Shown here: piece by piece, positions 35,961-44,312 of the stretch | Layout of the letters: every line of letters begins with the position of its first letter | How positions within the stretch are numbered: position 1 is the stretch's first letter | DNA from: an uncultured Ruminiclostridium sp. | GTDB lineage: Bacteria; Bacillota; Clostridia; Oscillospirales; Ruminococcaceae | NCBI GenBank assembly: GCA_947594425.1 | Contig: CANQED010000006.1 | Coordinates: forward strand, 1-64,000 | Direction of reading: 5' to 3' | Length of the DNA: 64,000 bases | The notes under the pieces: model-generated | The model's database searches: none | Seen by the model: the letters and a program-made list of their open reading frames with translations, nothing else | What the model was told of the DNA's origin: nothing | Position numbers and translations under genes: made by a program

Positions 35961-37364
35961 TCAGGATGGTCTTTCGGTTTTTGCGGGGAAAAGCATTTCT
36001 TTAAGCTCGCTTAGCCCCACGCCGTTACCCACCGCGGCGGTAATGAGCGTCCAAAAATACCAGTCTCTAACGTCAAAGCCTAGCTTGTACTCTATCTGCT
36101 CTAATGCGTCATCATACCTTAACAGTCTTGACGCGTCCGCACTTATCCCGAGTGCCGCCGTACGCTCCTTAGCCCTGACCGCACGCTTTAATAATCTGTC
36201 AAGGCTGCCCTCCGCCGAGGTCAGTATGATCAGTCTTGACAGGTCGGACATCTTATTAAAGTATCTGTTTGACATTGAGTAAAAGTCGCTGCTCAGCGCC
36301 CTGTCCGCCTGAGAAAGCTGCAAATTGCTTTCAAAATAATCGTCGTTGATATTAAATACTAATGCTATCGGAAATTTATCGGACAGCATATTCAGCATAT
36401 CTGCCTTTTCCTCGCGGTCTAATGCCGAAAACGACCCGTGCAGCTCCTTTTTGCGCTTAAACAGCGAGCTATCCGCAACGCCGCTGTCCTTAAACACCTC
36501 ATCGTATTTTCCGTCGATAAAGGCGTTGGGATAAGCGTACACAATTTGTCTTAGCATAGGCGGACAGCCCGAGAGTACGTCGGTGCGGTCGCTTTGGCTT
36601 ATAATATCGACGTACTTTGCGCGCGGTATTCTGTAATACCCCGCTGTGAACATAGTCTCCATAAGCTCATCGGGAAACATAAGGTCGCTTTTGTAATAAT
36701 GATCGAACAGTGCCTTAAGCACGGCATACCTTTCGTCCATATCCTTGATATAGCACTCGTTATGCCTTAGCTCGTCGAGGTCGTACTTTTTTAATTCGGG
36801 CAGTTCGTCATTTATTCCGTCAAGCGATACGTCGACTATCCGTGCAAATTCTTGCCTAAACTGCGGCGGATAATCTAGCGCGAGCACAATTTCAAGCTCG
36901 TCCGACAGCTCTTCAAGCTTACGCGCCGTATCGCCCGCGCTGTCGCAGCATATCTCGTGCGCGGTCATAAGTATCCTGTGCTGCTCGTATACGTCGGCTC
37001 TTGCGTCGGGCGTTATCTCGCCAAAGGCAGGGGTGCGCAATAAGCTTATGCGCTTTTGCGATATGCCGACCGCCGCGCCGACGTCGGTCGCGGTAACGCC
37101 CGATATAGAAAGCTGAGAAAGCACCCTGTCGAGCAGTCTTGCAAAATCATCTCTCGGTCTGAAAAGATACCCTCGATAAAATTCGCGGCTGTCAAGATAG
37201 CGGGATATTTTCTTTTGTGTAGCGGGCCTTTTCGCACTGCCGTTCATATATCCGCGAATTGTAGAACGGTCTAAGCCTGTCGCTGCGGCTATCTCGCTGA
37301 TCTTTACCTCAAGCCCTCGTCTGCGGCTGTCTAAGGCGGTATACTGCTCGTCGTATGCTCTCAT
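35961..37364 (-). CDS. HTH-domain protein of unknown function
   Basis: A 467-residue protein. Residues about 18-55 (LEVKISEIAAATGLDRSTIRGYMNG) form a helix-turn-helix like those in LacI or Xre regulators. A second HTH-like stretch is near ATDVGAAVGISQKRISLL. The rest is helical and acidic; I recognise no domain and no membrane segment. The gene starts five bases after hydE, with its ribosome site inside the last hydE codons, and is followed by the ClpX-like ATPase gene after about 80 bp. A regulator or substrate adaptor for that ATPase is possible but is only inference. Confidence 0.65.
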   Translation of the reverse strand: MRAYDEQYTALDSRRRGLEVKISEIAAATGLDRSTIRGYMNGSAKRPATQKKISRYLDSREFYRGYLFRPRDDFARLLDRVLSQLSISGVTATDVGAAVGISQKRISLLRTPAFGEITPDARADVYEQHRILMTAHEICCDSAGDTARKLEELSDELEIVLALDYPPQFRQEFARIVDVSLDGINDELPELKKYDLDELRHNECYIKDMDERYAVLKALFDHYYKSDLMFPDELMETMFTAGYYRIPRAKYVDIISQSDRTDVLSGCPPMLRQIVYAYPNAFIDGKYDEVFKDSGVADSSLFKRKKELHGSFSALDREEKADMLNMLSDKFPIALVFNINDDYFESNLQLSQADRALSSDFYSMSNRYFNKMSDLSRLIILTSAEGSLDRLLKRAVRAKERTAALGISADASRLLRYDDALEQIEYKLGFDVRDWYFWTLITAAVGNGVGLSELKEMLFPAKTERPS

Positions 37365-37368
37365 AGCT

Positions 37369-38409
37369 TCACCTTTTTACATTGCCTATATCGGTCACTA
37401 TCCTATACCCCGCATTGCGTACCCGCGCGTCAAGGCAGCCGACGCACTGTGCCGCCTCCTCGCCCGTACATATCTTGTTTTCATATAGCTCATACAGCTT
37501 TCTTACCCCGACGGGAGAGAGGTTAGGCATAACTACGTTAGCCCCCGCCTTTAGCCCTCTTTCTCTGCCGTTTGGGGCAATAGTCCCCAGCGCGGTGGTA
37601 GCGGGAATAAGCGCATACGGAAACATAAGCCTTAATATCGCCACCATACGGAGTGTCAGCTCAAGGCCTCCGCTTTGCTTATCGGCAAACGGGGTCTCTT
37701 TATGCGTTATATACGGTCCTATCCCTATCATATCCGGTGACAGCTTTTGCAAAAATCTAAGGTCGGCGATAAGATTTTCCGTCGTCTGATACGGCGACCC
37801 GACCATAAAGCCCGAGCCTACCTGATAGCCTATCTCTTTAAGGTCAAAAAGGCACTGCTTGCGCCTTTCAAGGCTCATCTCCAAGGGGTGCAGCTTTTGA
37901 TAATGCTCGTTATCGGCGGTTTCGTGGCGAAGAAGATAGCGGTTAGCGCCCGCGAGGAAAAACGCACGGTAGCTTTCCTTAGATTTCTCCCCTATAGAAA
38001 GGGTTATCGCGCAGTCGGCAAACTCTTTTCTTATCGCCGATACGATATCGCATATCCTCTCGTCGGTAAAGTACGGGTCCTCTCCTCCCTGTAAAACAAA
38101 GGTGCGAAACCCGAGCCTGTACCCCTCTTTACAGCAGCTAAGTATCTGCTCTTTATCCAGCCTGTACCTTTCAGCCGCCTTATTATCTCGGCGTATCCCG
38201 CAGTACAGGCAATTATTCTTACAATAATTAGTAAACTCGATAAGTCCCCTGATATACACCGCGTCCCCGTACCGCTCTCGCCTGATGCGGTCGGCCTCGC
38301 TGTAAAGCAAGCTGTCAAACCTGTCGGTGGATATAAGCTCGTACAGCTTATCGTCGGGCAGGTCGCCGCTGTTAGAGAGGGTATAAATATCATTTTCACA
38401 TAGAGCCAT
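37369..38409 (-). CDS. hydE: [FeFe] hydrogenase H-cluster maturase HydE
   Basis: A 346-residue radical SAM protein. The cluster motif is CKNNCLYCG, followed by the TIM-barrel features LQGGEDPYF, GSGFMVGSPYQTT and IGIGPYITHKETPF. HydE takes part in building the CO/CN-ligated di-iron centre of [FeFe] hydrogenases, so it serves the hydABC product encoded 13 kb away. hydF and hydG are not in the window. AAGGTGATAGT precedes the ATG and overlaps the stop of the upstream hydrolase; both junctions suggest one operon. Confidence 0.92.
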   Translation of the reverse strand: MALCENDIYTLSNSGDLPDDKLYELISTDRFDSLLYSEADRIRRERYGDAVYIRGLIEFTNYCKNNCLYCGIRRDNKAAERYRLDKEQILSCCKEGYRLGFRTFVLQGGEDPYFTDERICDIVSAIRKEFADCAITLSIGEKSKESYRAFFLAGANRYLLRHETADNEHYQKLHPLEMSLERRKQCLFDLKEIGYQVGSGFMVGSPYQTTENLIADLRFLQKLSPDMIGIGPYITHKETPFADKQSGGLELTLRMVAILRLMFPYALIPATTALGTIAPNGRERGLKAGANVVMPNLSPVGVRKLYELYENKICTGEEAAQCVGCLDARVRNAGYRIVTDIGNVKR

Positions 38410-38413
38410 ACTA

Positions 38414-39484
38414 TCACCTTATCTCCTGCTCCAAAAAGTCGTTTATCTGCTTAAAAAGCGCAATATCGAGCGCTGACGCCGCCGAGCGGTCCACTCCCGC
38501 ATAAAACTCGTCAAGCTGATTGTCGGGTATCTCACCGCCGTACTGTTGATAAAGCGCTTTATATTCTTCATTCTTATCATTAACATATTTTATCGCGCGG
38601 TCGGAGAAAAAAATATCGTTATGCCCTCTGTTAGGCACGGTGACGAGCTTTGCCGATTGTGAGGTTATGCTGTCGCTGTGGGCGATTATCCCCGCCCCCG
38701 TAGGAGATACTGTCTTGTCGTTCTCCCCGTGAATTATCATTATAGGCGTGCCTGAGGTATTTATCGCGTCGACGGCAGAGACCGCGCTTTGTGAGCCGAA
38801 TGCCGCGGTATTGTACAGCCATAAAAACGGATATATCAAAAATGCAGGCACACTGCCGACCGCCCTTGACGCGAACTCCGACAGCATATCTATGGGCAGC
38901 TCGTACCCCGAAAAGCTGACCGACGCGGCAATGTCGTGTCCGCTGCTCAGCACCGCCGCGGCGGCATATCCTCCCCAGCTGTGCCCCATAACCGCCTTAG
39001 GCAAAGAGCTTAGCACCGCCGAGCTCTCGCAGTAGCTTAACGCCGCGTCAAGGTCGAGCAAAGACTGCGCAAGCCCTACGGTGCCCCTGCCGCCGCTGTC
39101 ACAGCTGCCTGTCCCGTCATAGGCAAACACCCGCCAGCCGTTATCAAGAAAGTACTTTATCACCGCCGTATAATCTTCCGCCCCGCCGCCGAGACCGTGG
39201 GCGAAAACTATCAAGCCCTTATCGTTAGAATTTCCCCACACATACCCGCGCAGGGTATTATTTCCCGATAAGAAGCTTACGGTATCGCAGTCATAATATA
39301 CCTTAAGGTCGTCAAATCCTAAATAACCGGTATGCTCTTCACGCTCCGCCCTGCCGAAAAATTGCCCGAGATAGTACCCGACCAACACTGTAGAACACGC
39401 GGTATACAGCGTAAACAATACCGAGAAGATAAGTACCGCCGCCTTTAAAAGCTGTTTATGCTGTTTTTTCGGTGCTTTTGTCAT
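38414..39484 (-). CDS. Membrane-anchored alpha/beta hydrolase
   Basis: A 356-residue protein with one N-terminal membrane segment (LLKAAVLIFSVLFTLYTACS) and an extracytoplasmic alpha/beta hydrolase domain: oxyanion AHGLGGGAEDY, nucleophile elbow GHSWGGYAAA, DKTVSPTG near the acid residue, and NRGHND with the catalytic His. The substrate is unknown. GGAGG precedes the ATG. It heads the operon with hydE, the HTH gene and the ClpX-like gene. Confidence 0.85.
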   Translation of the reverse strand: MTKAPKKQHKQLLKAAVLIFSVLFTLYTACSTVLVGYYLGQFFGRAEREEHTGYLGFDDLKVYYDCDTVSFLSGNNTLRGYVWGNSNDKGLIVFAHGLGGGAEDYTAVIKYFLDNGWRVFAYDGTGSCDSGGRGTVGLAQSLLDLDAALSYCESSAVLSSLPKAVMGHSWGGYAAAAVLSSGHDIAASVSFSGYELPIDMLSEFASRAVGSVPAFLIYPFLWLYNTAAFGSQSAVSAVDAINTSGTPIMIIHGENDKTVSPTGAGIIAHSDSITSQSAKLVTVPNRGHNDIFFSDRAIKYVNDKNEEYKALYQQYGGEIPDNQLDEFYAGVDRSAASALDIALFKQINDFLEQEIR

Positions 39485-39518
39485 CTTGCGCCTCCAAAAT
39501 TCTTCACATCTGCATTTT

Positions 39519-39547
39519 ATTATACAACCTTATTTAAAAAATGTCAA
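39519..39547 (-). promoter_or_regulatory. Promoter of the hydrolase-hydE-HTH-ClpX-like operon
   Basis: Minus strand TTGACA (39542-39547), 17-bp spacer, TATAAT (39519-39524): a perfect consensus, diverging from the galM promoter 27 bp away. Confidence 0.88.
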
Positions 39548-39573
39548 CGAATAACGCCTTTTCAAAAAACCGC

Positions 39574-39602
39574 TTGACACTTAGCCGCTGTTTTGATATA
39601 CT
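39574..39602 (+). promoter_or_regulatory. Promoter of galM
   Basis: TTGACA (39574-39579), 17-bp spacer, TATACT (39597-39602), about 50 bp before the galM start. Confidence 0.85.
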
Positions 39603-39654
39603 TAAATCAATGAAAGCTCCGAAATTAACGGAAGTACAGAAACGAGGTAATACT

Positions 39655-40686
39655 ATGAACACAGAAAAGATACTTTGGGGCAGCCACGACGGAAAGGACT
39701 GCTACCTTATCACCCTTACTAACGGCGATCTGTCCGCATCGTTCACTAATTACGGCGGCGCGGCTGTAAGCCTGTTCACCCCCGACAAGAACGGCGAGAA
39801 GGGCGACATACTGCTCGGCTATGACACGCTCGAGGGCTATGTAAACGGCAAGAGCTGTCAGGGCGCGCTTATCGGCAGATACGCTAACCGTATCGGCGGC
39901 GCAAAATTTACCCTTAACGGCGAGGAGATAAAGATAGCCGCCAACGACAACGGTGTAAATCACCTGCACGGCGGCAATATCGGCTTTGACAAAAAGGTAT
40001 GGGAGGTAAAGGCTGTAGGCGTAAACAACGCGCCGTTCGTCACCTTTGCTTATACCAGTCCCGACGGCGAGGAGAATTATCCCGGCACGGTTAAGCTCGA
40101 AGTCACCTACACGCTATACGAGGACTCGCTTAGCATTGCGTACGAGGCGGTAAGCGACAAGGACACCGTGATGAATTTTACCAACCACTCTTACTTTAAC
40201 CTTGCCTGCGGCGGAAATATTCTCGACCACACCGCAAAAATTTATGCCGACAAGTACACGCCCGTCGACGAGCTTTTGATACCCACGGGCGAGATAGCCG
40301 ACGTAAAGGGCACGCCGTTTGACTTTACCGTGCAAAAGCGGATAGGCGAGGATATGGATAACGGCAGGCTGCCGGGAGGCTATGACCACAATTATGTGCT
40401 CGGCACATCGTTCGAGAGCAGAATGGCCGCCGAGATATACTGCCCCAAGAGCGGCAGACTTATGACGGTGTACACCGATATGCCCGCTATACAATTCTAC
40501 ATAGGCGGCGGCATAACCGAAGAGCCGGGCAAAAACGGCGGCAAGCTGTTTAAAAACGCGGGGCTTTGCCTTGAGAGCCAGTACTGTCCCGACACCCCAA
40601 ATCAGCCTAACTTCAAACCCTCCTGCGTCTACAAGGCGGGAGAAAAATACAGCTCAAAAACCACCTATAAATTTACCGTAAAGTAA
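39655..40686 (+). CDS. galM: Aldose 1-epimerase (mutarotase)
   Basis: A 343-residue GalM. It interconverts the alpha and beta anomers of aldohexoses such as glucose and galactose. Visible motifs: GRYANRIGGA, NHLHGG with the active-site His, TNHSYFNLA with the second His, DHNYVL, and LCLESQYCPDTPNQP with the catalytic Glu. ATG 39655 is used because GAGG lies before it; the in-frame upstream ATG at 39541 would place the promoter inside the gene. Monocistronic, with a strong terminator. Confidence 0.94.
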   Translation: MNTEKILWGSHDGKDCYLITLTNGDLSASFTNYGGAAVSLFTPDKNGEKGDILLGYDTLEGYVNGKSCQGALIGRYANRIGGAKFTLNGEEIKIAANDNGVNHLHGGNIGFDKKVWEVKAVGVNNAPFVTFAYTSPDGEENYPGTVKLEVTYTLYEDSLSIAYEAVSDKDTVMNFTNHSYFNLACGGNILDHTAKIYADKYTPVDELLIPTGEIADVKGTPFDFTVQKRIGEDMDNGRLPGGYDHNYVLGTSFESRMAAEIYCPKSGRLMTVYTDMPAIQFYIGGGITEEPGKNGGKLFKNAGLCLESQYCPDTPNQPNFKPSCVYKAGEKYSSKTTYKFTVK

Positions 40687-40699
40687 CGCTGATAATATT

Positions 40700-40736
40700 A
40701 AAGCCGTGGAGCGGCTAAAATCCGCTCCACGGCTTT
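40700..40736. terminator. Bidirectional terminator between galM and the sigma-factor gene
   Basis: A perfect 15-bp stem (40700-40714 with 40722-40736) with a 7-nt loop, flanked by T-run on the plus strand, between convergent genes. Confidence 0.85.
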
Positions 40737-40744
40737 TTGTTACT

Positions 40745-42388
40745 TTACTTTTCCAAAACCATAAGTACGCCCTCAGCACCGATTGGAGCTTCGGGGATAC
40801 TAAGCAATCCCTCTGATAAACACGCCTCTACGGCATTGTACACCAGCCTTGCGCCGGCAATAAGGTCTAAGTATGTTTTATACTCATTTATCAGATGCTC
40901 GGGAACATATTTGCTTACATGCTCCGCAAGCTCGGCGGCTATACCCTCGACGATATTCTCTGCCTCGGCATTATCTATAAGCTCATAGCCTAGCTCAAAA
41001 AACTTATTCACATACTTTTTATCCAAAACTAATATCTTAGGCTTTAATATCCCGTCCTTGCAGCTAAGATAGCCGCACTCTACAGCCTTGGCTGCCGTTT
41101 CCTTTTCCTGCTCGCTCAGCTTGTCAACGGACAGCCCGTTTACACACCTTAACAGCATAAGCAGCTTTGAGTCGTTGGACAGATTATGACCGCATGTAAA
41201 GTGCTTTTCGATACGCCGACCGTAGAGATTATCGATAAAAACATTCTTATATTCCCCTACCGACGACGCCGAAATACCGTCATTGCCGTAGACCTCAAGC
41301 TCATGCTGCTGCCCGTCGGTATTAGCCACGGCGGCAACATAATACTCCCTTTGCAAAGGGGTAATATCGGGAAAATATTTTTTTGAAACTTTATCGGATA
41401 CTTTACCGAGCAATCTCCATATTATTCGCGGCAGTAAGGTCCACATAATAAAGCGCATATCGGTCTGCTCGCTGAGATAGGGAAAATCAAGCAGCTCAAT
41501 TTTCTTAAATCCCGCCTTTAATACGGAGCAAAGCTCGGGCAGGCGCTTTTCATAGATTTTATTAGCCTCGTCGTATTGTGCATAATCGACAAGGTGAAAA
41601 TTTACCGTGTACCTGCCGTTGTCGAGCTTCAGCAAAAGCCCGTATTCACCGTTGCTGCCCCTGCACTGTATCTCTAATTCTTCCTCGATAAACGGCATAG
41701 GAACACCGAGCTTATCCGATAGCTCCTTTGCCGACATAGGCTTATCCTTGCACAGATAGATCAAATTTTGCGAAAGCATTCTTTCGGCTTCGTCGCTCGG
41801 GTCGTTGCCGATAGGGTTTCCCGATCCGTAAAACATCAGATTTATCGGCTTTAATACATAATTTCTCTCATTCATTGAAGTTACCTCTTTCCTGACAGAA
41901 TTTCGCGCATAAAACAAACGCTGCTTTACGGTATTTTCGCCCACGCCGAGCCTTAAGGCGATATCCCTTATACTCAGCCCGTCGATGTAATACATTATCA
42001 TTACCTCGCGATAAGCCCTTGATAAGAATGTAAGCTCCTTAAATATCCTGCCAAGCTGTTCTTCCTCATAGGCTCTGTCGATAAATTCTTCAATGCCGTT
42101 ATTCTCGGACATAAGCGTGATATCCGCGTTTTCTATGCTGACAACACGCCGCCGCTTTTCCCGCTTTTCGCAAGTGTCCGCATAGACCCTGCGCGCCGCC
42201 GTCCACAAAAACGCATAAAAGTTGTCGATACTTTTCTGCTTATGCACGGCAGATAATACCGTGAGAATAATATCCGAGGACAGCTCCTCGGCATCGTGAG
42301 AATTATTGCTCCTGTGATAAGAAAATCTATATATCTTATCGAGCAATTCTTTATCGCCAAGTAATTTTATCGCTTCGTTTGGTTTCAC
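40745..42388 (-). CDS. ECF-type sigma factor with a long C-terminal extension
   Basis: A 547-residue protein. Residues about 25-70 resemble sigma region 2 and 125-170 are a clear region 4 HTH (DGLSIRDIALRLGVGENTVKQRL). About 370 further residues follow, which ordinary ECF factors (about 180 residues) lack. The start of that part looks like a winged helix (MSAKELSDKLGVPMPFIEEELE); the rest is unrecognised and has no clear membrane segment. It may sense a signal and control the sigma module in cis. GTG 42388 is chosen because AGAGGTG precedes it. A 10-bp palindrome CGGTCGACCG (42410-42419) lies just upstream and could be an operator. Confidence 0.78.
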   Translation of the reverse strand: MKPNEAIKLLGDKELLDKIYRFSYHRSNNSHDAEELSSDIILTVLSAVHKQKSIDNFYAFLWTAARRVYADTCEKREKRRRVVSIENADITLMSENNGIEEFIDRAYEEEQLGRIFKELTFLSRAYREVMIMYYIDGLSIRDIALRLGVGENTVKQRLFYARNSVRKEVTSMNERNYVLKPINLMFYGSGNPIGNDPSDEAERMLSQNLIYLCKDKPMSAKELSDKLGVPMPFIEEELEIQCRGSNGEYGLLLKLDNGRYTVNFHLVDYAQYDEANKIYEKRLPELCSVLKAGFKKIELLDFPYLSEQTDMRFIMWTLLPRIIWRLLGKVSDKVSKKYFPDITPLQREYYVAAVANTDGQQHELEVYGNDGISASSVGEYKNVFIDNLYGRRIEKHFTCGHNLSNDSKLLMLLRCVNGLSVDKLSEQEKETAAKAVECGYLSCKDGILKPKILVLDKKYVNKFFELGYELIDNAEAENIVEGIAAELAEHVSKYVPEHLINEYKTYLDLIAGARLVYNAVEACLSEGLLSIPEAPIGAEGVLMVLEK

Positions 42389-42479
42389 AACGCACCTCTT
42401 AAACTTGTTCGGTCGACCGTTCATATATATAGTCGGAAAAAAGTCCGTCAGGTTAGGCAGATTATAAATTTTTTTAAAA

Positions 42480-42505
42480 AAGAGGCGCAAAAACTTGCAC
42501 CTCTT
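42480..42505 (-). terminator. Terminator of the AIM24-family gene
   Basis: Nine-base arms (42480-42488 with 42497-42505, one G-T pair) followed on the minus strand by a run of T. The T-rich tail runs into the possible promoter of the sigma-factor gene. Confidence 0.75.
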
Positions 42506-42530
42506 ATAATATAGCTCTCAATAATACACG

Positions 42531-43211
42531 TTATCTTGCGGTTGCAATAAAAGGTGAGATAGCGCCTGCAACTGCGGATGCGGGCATAGTTTGCAGCCAT
42601 ATCCTGCCGGGACCGGTAACGCGGGTATTGAAAAAGCCCTCGCCGCCGAACAGCTTGTTGCCTATACCCTTAACGCTCTCGATAGAGATAGATACGGTAG
42701 AATCCATTGCGGCAAGATGTCCAGTATCGAGCAGCATAGACTGACCCTGAGCGAGGTCGTAGGTTATTACCGAGCCGTCTATTTCGAGAAATACCATTCC
42801 TTGACCGTCAAAGCGCTGCATAATAAAGCCCTCGCCGCCGAAGAAGCCAGCGCCGAGCTTGCGCTGGAAGTGGATGCTCATCTGTACGCCTGCCTCAGAC
42901 GCCATAAATGCGGATTTTTGCGCTACTATAGACTTGCCGTTGCCTATCTCCATTGCGAGTATCTCGCCCGGAAAGCTTGAGGCAAACGCTATCTGACCGG
43001 GGCCGCCCTTAGCAATATATGTATTCTGGAACATAGACTCGCCCGAGAACATTCTTGACATCGCCTTGCCGACGCTGCCGCCAGCGTTGGTCGCCATCTC
43101 CATATTCGGCGTCATCCAGCTCATACCGCCCTTGTCGGTTATCATCATTTCGCCCTCTGCAACATTGCATATAACCACGGGAAGCGGAGTGCCTTTAATT
43201 TCGTACTGCAT
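42531..43211 (-). CDS. AIM24/TIGR00266-family protein
   Basis: A 226-residue beta-rich protein with the family pattern of Gly-rich turns: MITDKGGMSWMTPNMEM, GGPGQIAFASSFPGEILAM, GFFGGEGFIMQRFDGQGMVFLE, and LFGGEGFFNTRVTGPGRIWLQTMP near the end. The fold is a trp RNA-binding-attenuator-like barrel; the function in bacteria is not established. AGGAGG precedes the ATG, and the gene has its own promoter and terminator. Confidence 0.9.
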   Translation of the reverse strand: MQYEIKGTPLPVVICNVAEGEMMITDKGGMSWMTPNMEMATNAGGSVGKAMSRMFSGESMFQNTYIAKGGPGQIAFASSFPGEILAMEIGNGKSIVAQKSAFMASEAGVQMSIHFQRKLGAGFFGGEGFIMQRFDGQGMVFLEIDGSVITYDLAQGQSMLLDTGHLAAMDSTVSISIESVKGIGNKLFGGEGFFNTRVTGPGRIWLQTMPASAVAGAISPFIATAR

Positions 43212-43273
43212 AGTTCCTCCTAAAAAATGTAAGATTTCGGGTAAAGACCCGTTTAGTCTTATGACCTAATACT

Positions 43274-43302
43274 ATTTTAACCTATTTATTATTAAAAGTC
43301 AA
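43274..43302 (-). promoter_or_regulatory. Promoter of the AIM24-family gene
   Basis: Minus strand TTGACT (43297-43302), 17-bp spacer, TAAAAT (43274-43279). Confidence 0.78.
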
Positions 43303-43351
43303 GAATTTTATGTAAATATAATAAAAATTTTTGCTAATAATTATTTTTCTG

Positions 43352-43380
43352 TTGCAAAAATGACCGAAATATGTTAATAT
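43352..43380 (+). promoter_or_regulatory. Promoter of degV
   Basis: TTGCAA (43352-43357), 17-bp spacer, TAATAT (43375-43380), about 40 bp before the start codon. Confidence 0.7.
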
Positions 43381-43418
43381 AATATTAATAACTTTAAATC
43401 TGCGAAAGTGAGGAAAAT

Positions 43419-44261
43419 ATGAATATCAAGATAACCGCCGACAGCACCTGCGACCTTTCCCCCGAGCTTACAAAAAAGTATAATATCACGATACTTCCGC
43501 TGTACATTGTAATGGACGGCAATGCGAGAAAGGATATGGAGGAGATAATACCTCAGGACATTTTCAACCATGTCGGCGCGGGCGGCGACATCACCTCTAC
43601 CGCCGCCATAAACGCTGAGGATTATATCAAATATTTCGACCCGCTGAGCAAAGAATACGACGCGGTGATACATCTTAATATCAGCTCCGACTTTTCGAGC
43701 TGCCACCAAAACGCGCTTATCGCCGCAGAAGAATTTGACAACGTGTATGTCGTGGACAGTCGCAATCTTTCTACAGGGAGCGGACTGCTCGTGCTCGAGG
43801 CAGCCGAGATGGCACAACAGGGCGAACAGCCCGCAAAGATAGCCGAAAAGCTAAAGGCGCTCGCGCCTAAGGTCGAGGCGAGCTTTGTTATAGATAAGCT
43901 TGACTATCTCAGAAAGGGCGGACGCTGCTCCGCACTCGCGGCTCTGGGCGCTAATCTGTTATCATTGCGCCCCTGCATAGAGGTCATCGACGGCAAAATG
44001 AAGGTCGGCAAGAAGTATCGGGGCTACTTTGAGAGGTGCATAGACCAGTATGTCAAGGAGCGGCTCGAAAACCGCACCGATATATGGGAAAAGCGCATTT
44101 TCATAACCCATACCCCCTGCCCCGACGGACTGACGGACAAGGTGCGAGCCGCAATTGAGAAGTACGCGCACTTTGACGAGATAATCGAAACCAACGCGGG
44201 CTGCACTGTATCCAGCCACTGCGGACCGGGCACGCTCGGTATTCTGTTTATAAGAAAATAA
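43419..44261 (+). CDS. DegV-family fatty-acid-binding protein (FakB-like)
   Basis: A 280-residue DegV protein. The N-terminus MNIKITADSTCDLSPEL, the segment SSDFSSCHQNALIA, and the VVDSRNLSTGSGLLVLEAAEMA stretch are diagnostic. DegV/FakB proteins bind a single fatty acid and can present it to the kinase FakA for phospholipid synthesis; no fakA is nearby. FVIDKLDYLRKGGRCS is the conserved loop before the second domain. Length is normal. Confidence 0.92.
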   Translation: MNIKITADSTCDLSPELTKKYNITILPLYIVMDGNARKDMEEIIPQDIFNHVGAGGDITSTAAINAEDYIKYFDPLSKEYDAVIHLNISSDFSSCHQNALIAAEEFDNVYVVDSRNLSTGSGLLVLEAAEMAQQGEQPAKIAEKLKALAPKVEASFVIDKLDYLRKGGRCSALAALGANLLSLRPCIEVIDGKMKVGKKYRGYFERCIDQYVKERLENRTDIWEKRIFITHTPCPDGLTDKVRAAIEKYAHFDEIIETNAGCTVSSHCGPGTLGILFIRK

Positions 44262-44269
44262 TGTATAAA

Positions 44270-44307
44270 AGTCCCTCCTTATGAAAAAATAAAAGCAAGG
44301 AGGGACT
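44270..44307 (+). promoter_or_regulatory. Hairpin whose 3' arm is the rubrerythrin ribosome-binding site
   Basis: AGTCCCTCCTT (44270-44280) pairs perfectly with AAGGAGGGACT (44297-44307) across a 16-nt A-rich loop. The 3' arm contains the AAGGAGG site for the ATG at 44313. The stem would hide the site, or end degV transcripts; there is no strong T-run after it. Confidence 0.6.
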
Positions 44308-44312
44308 ATTTT

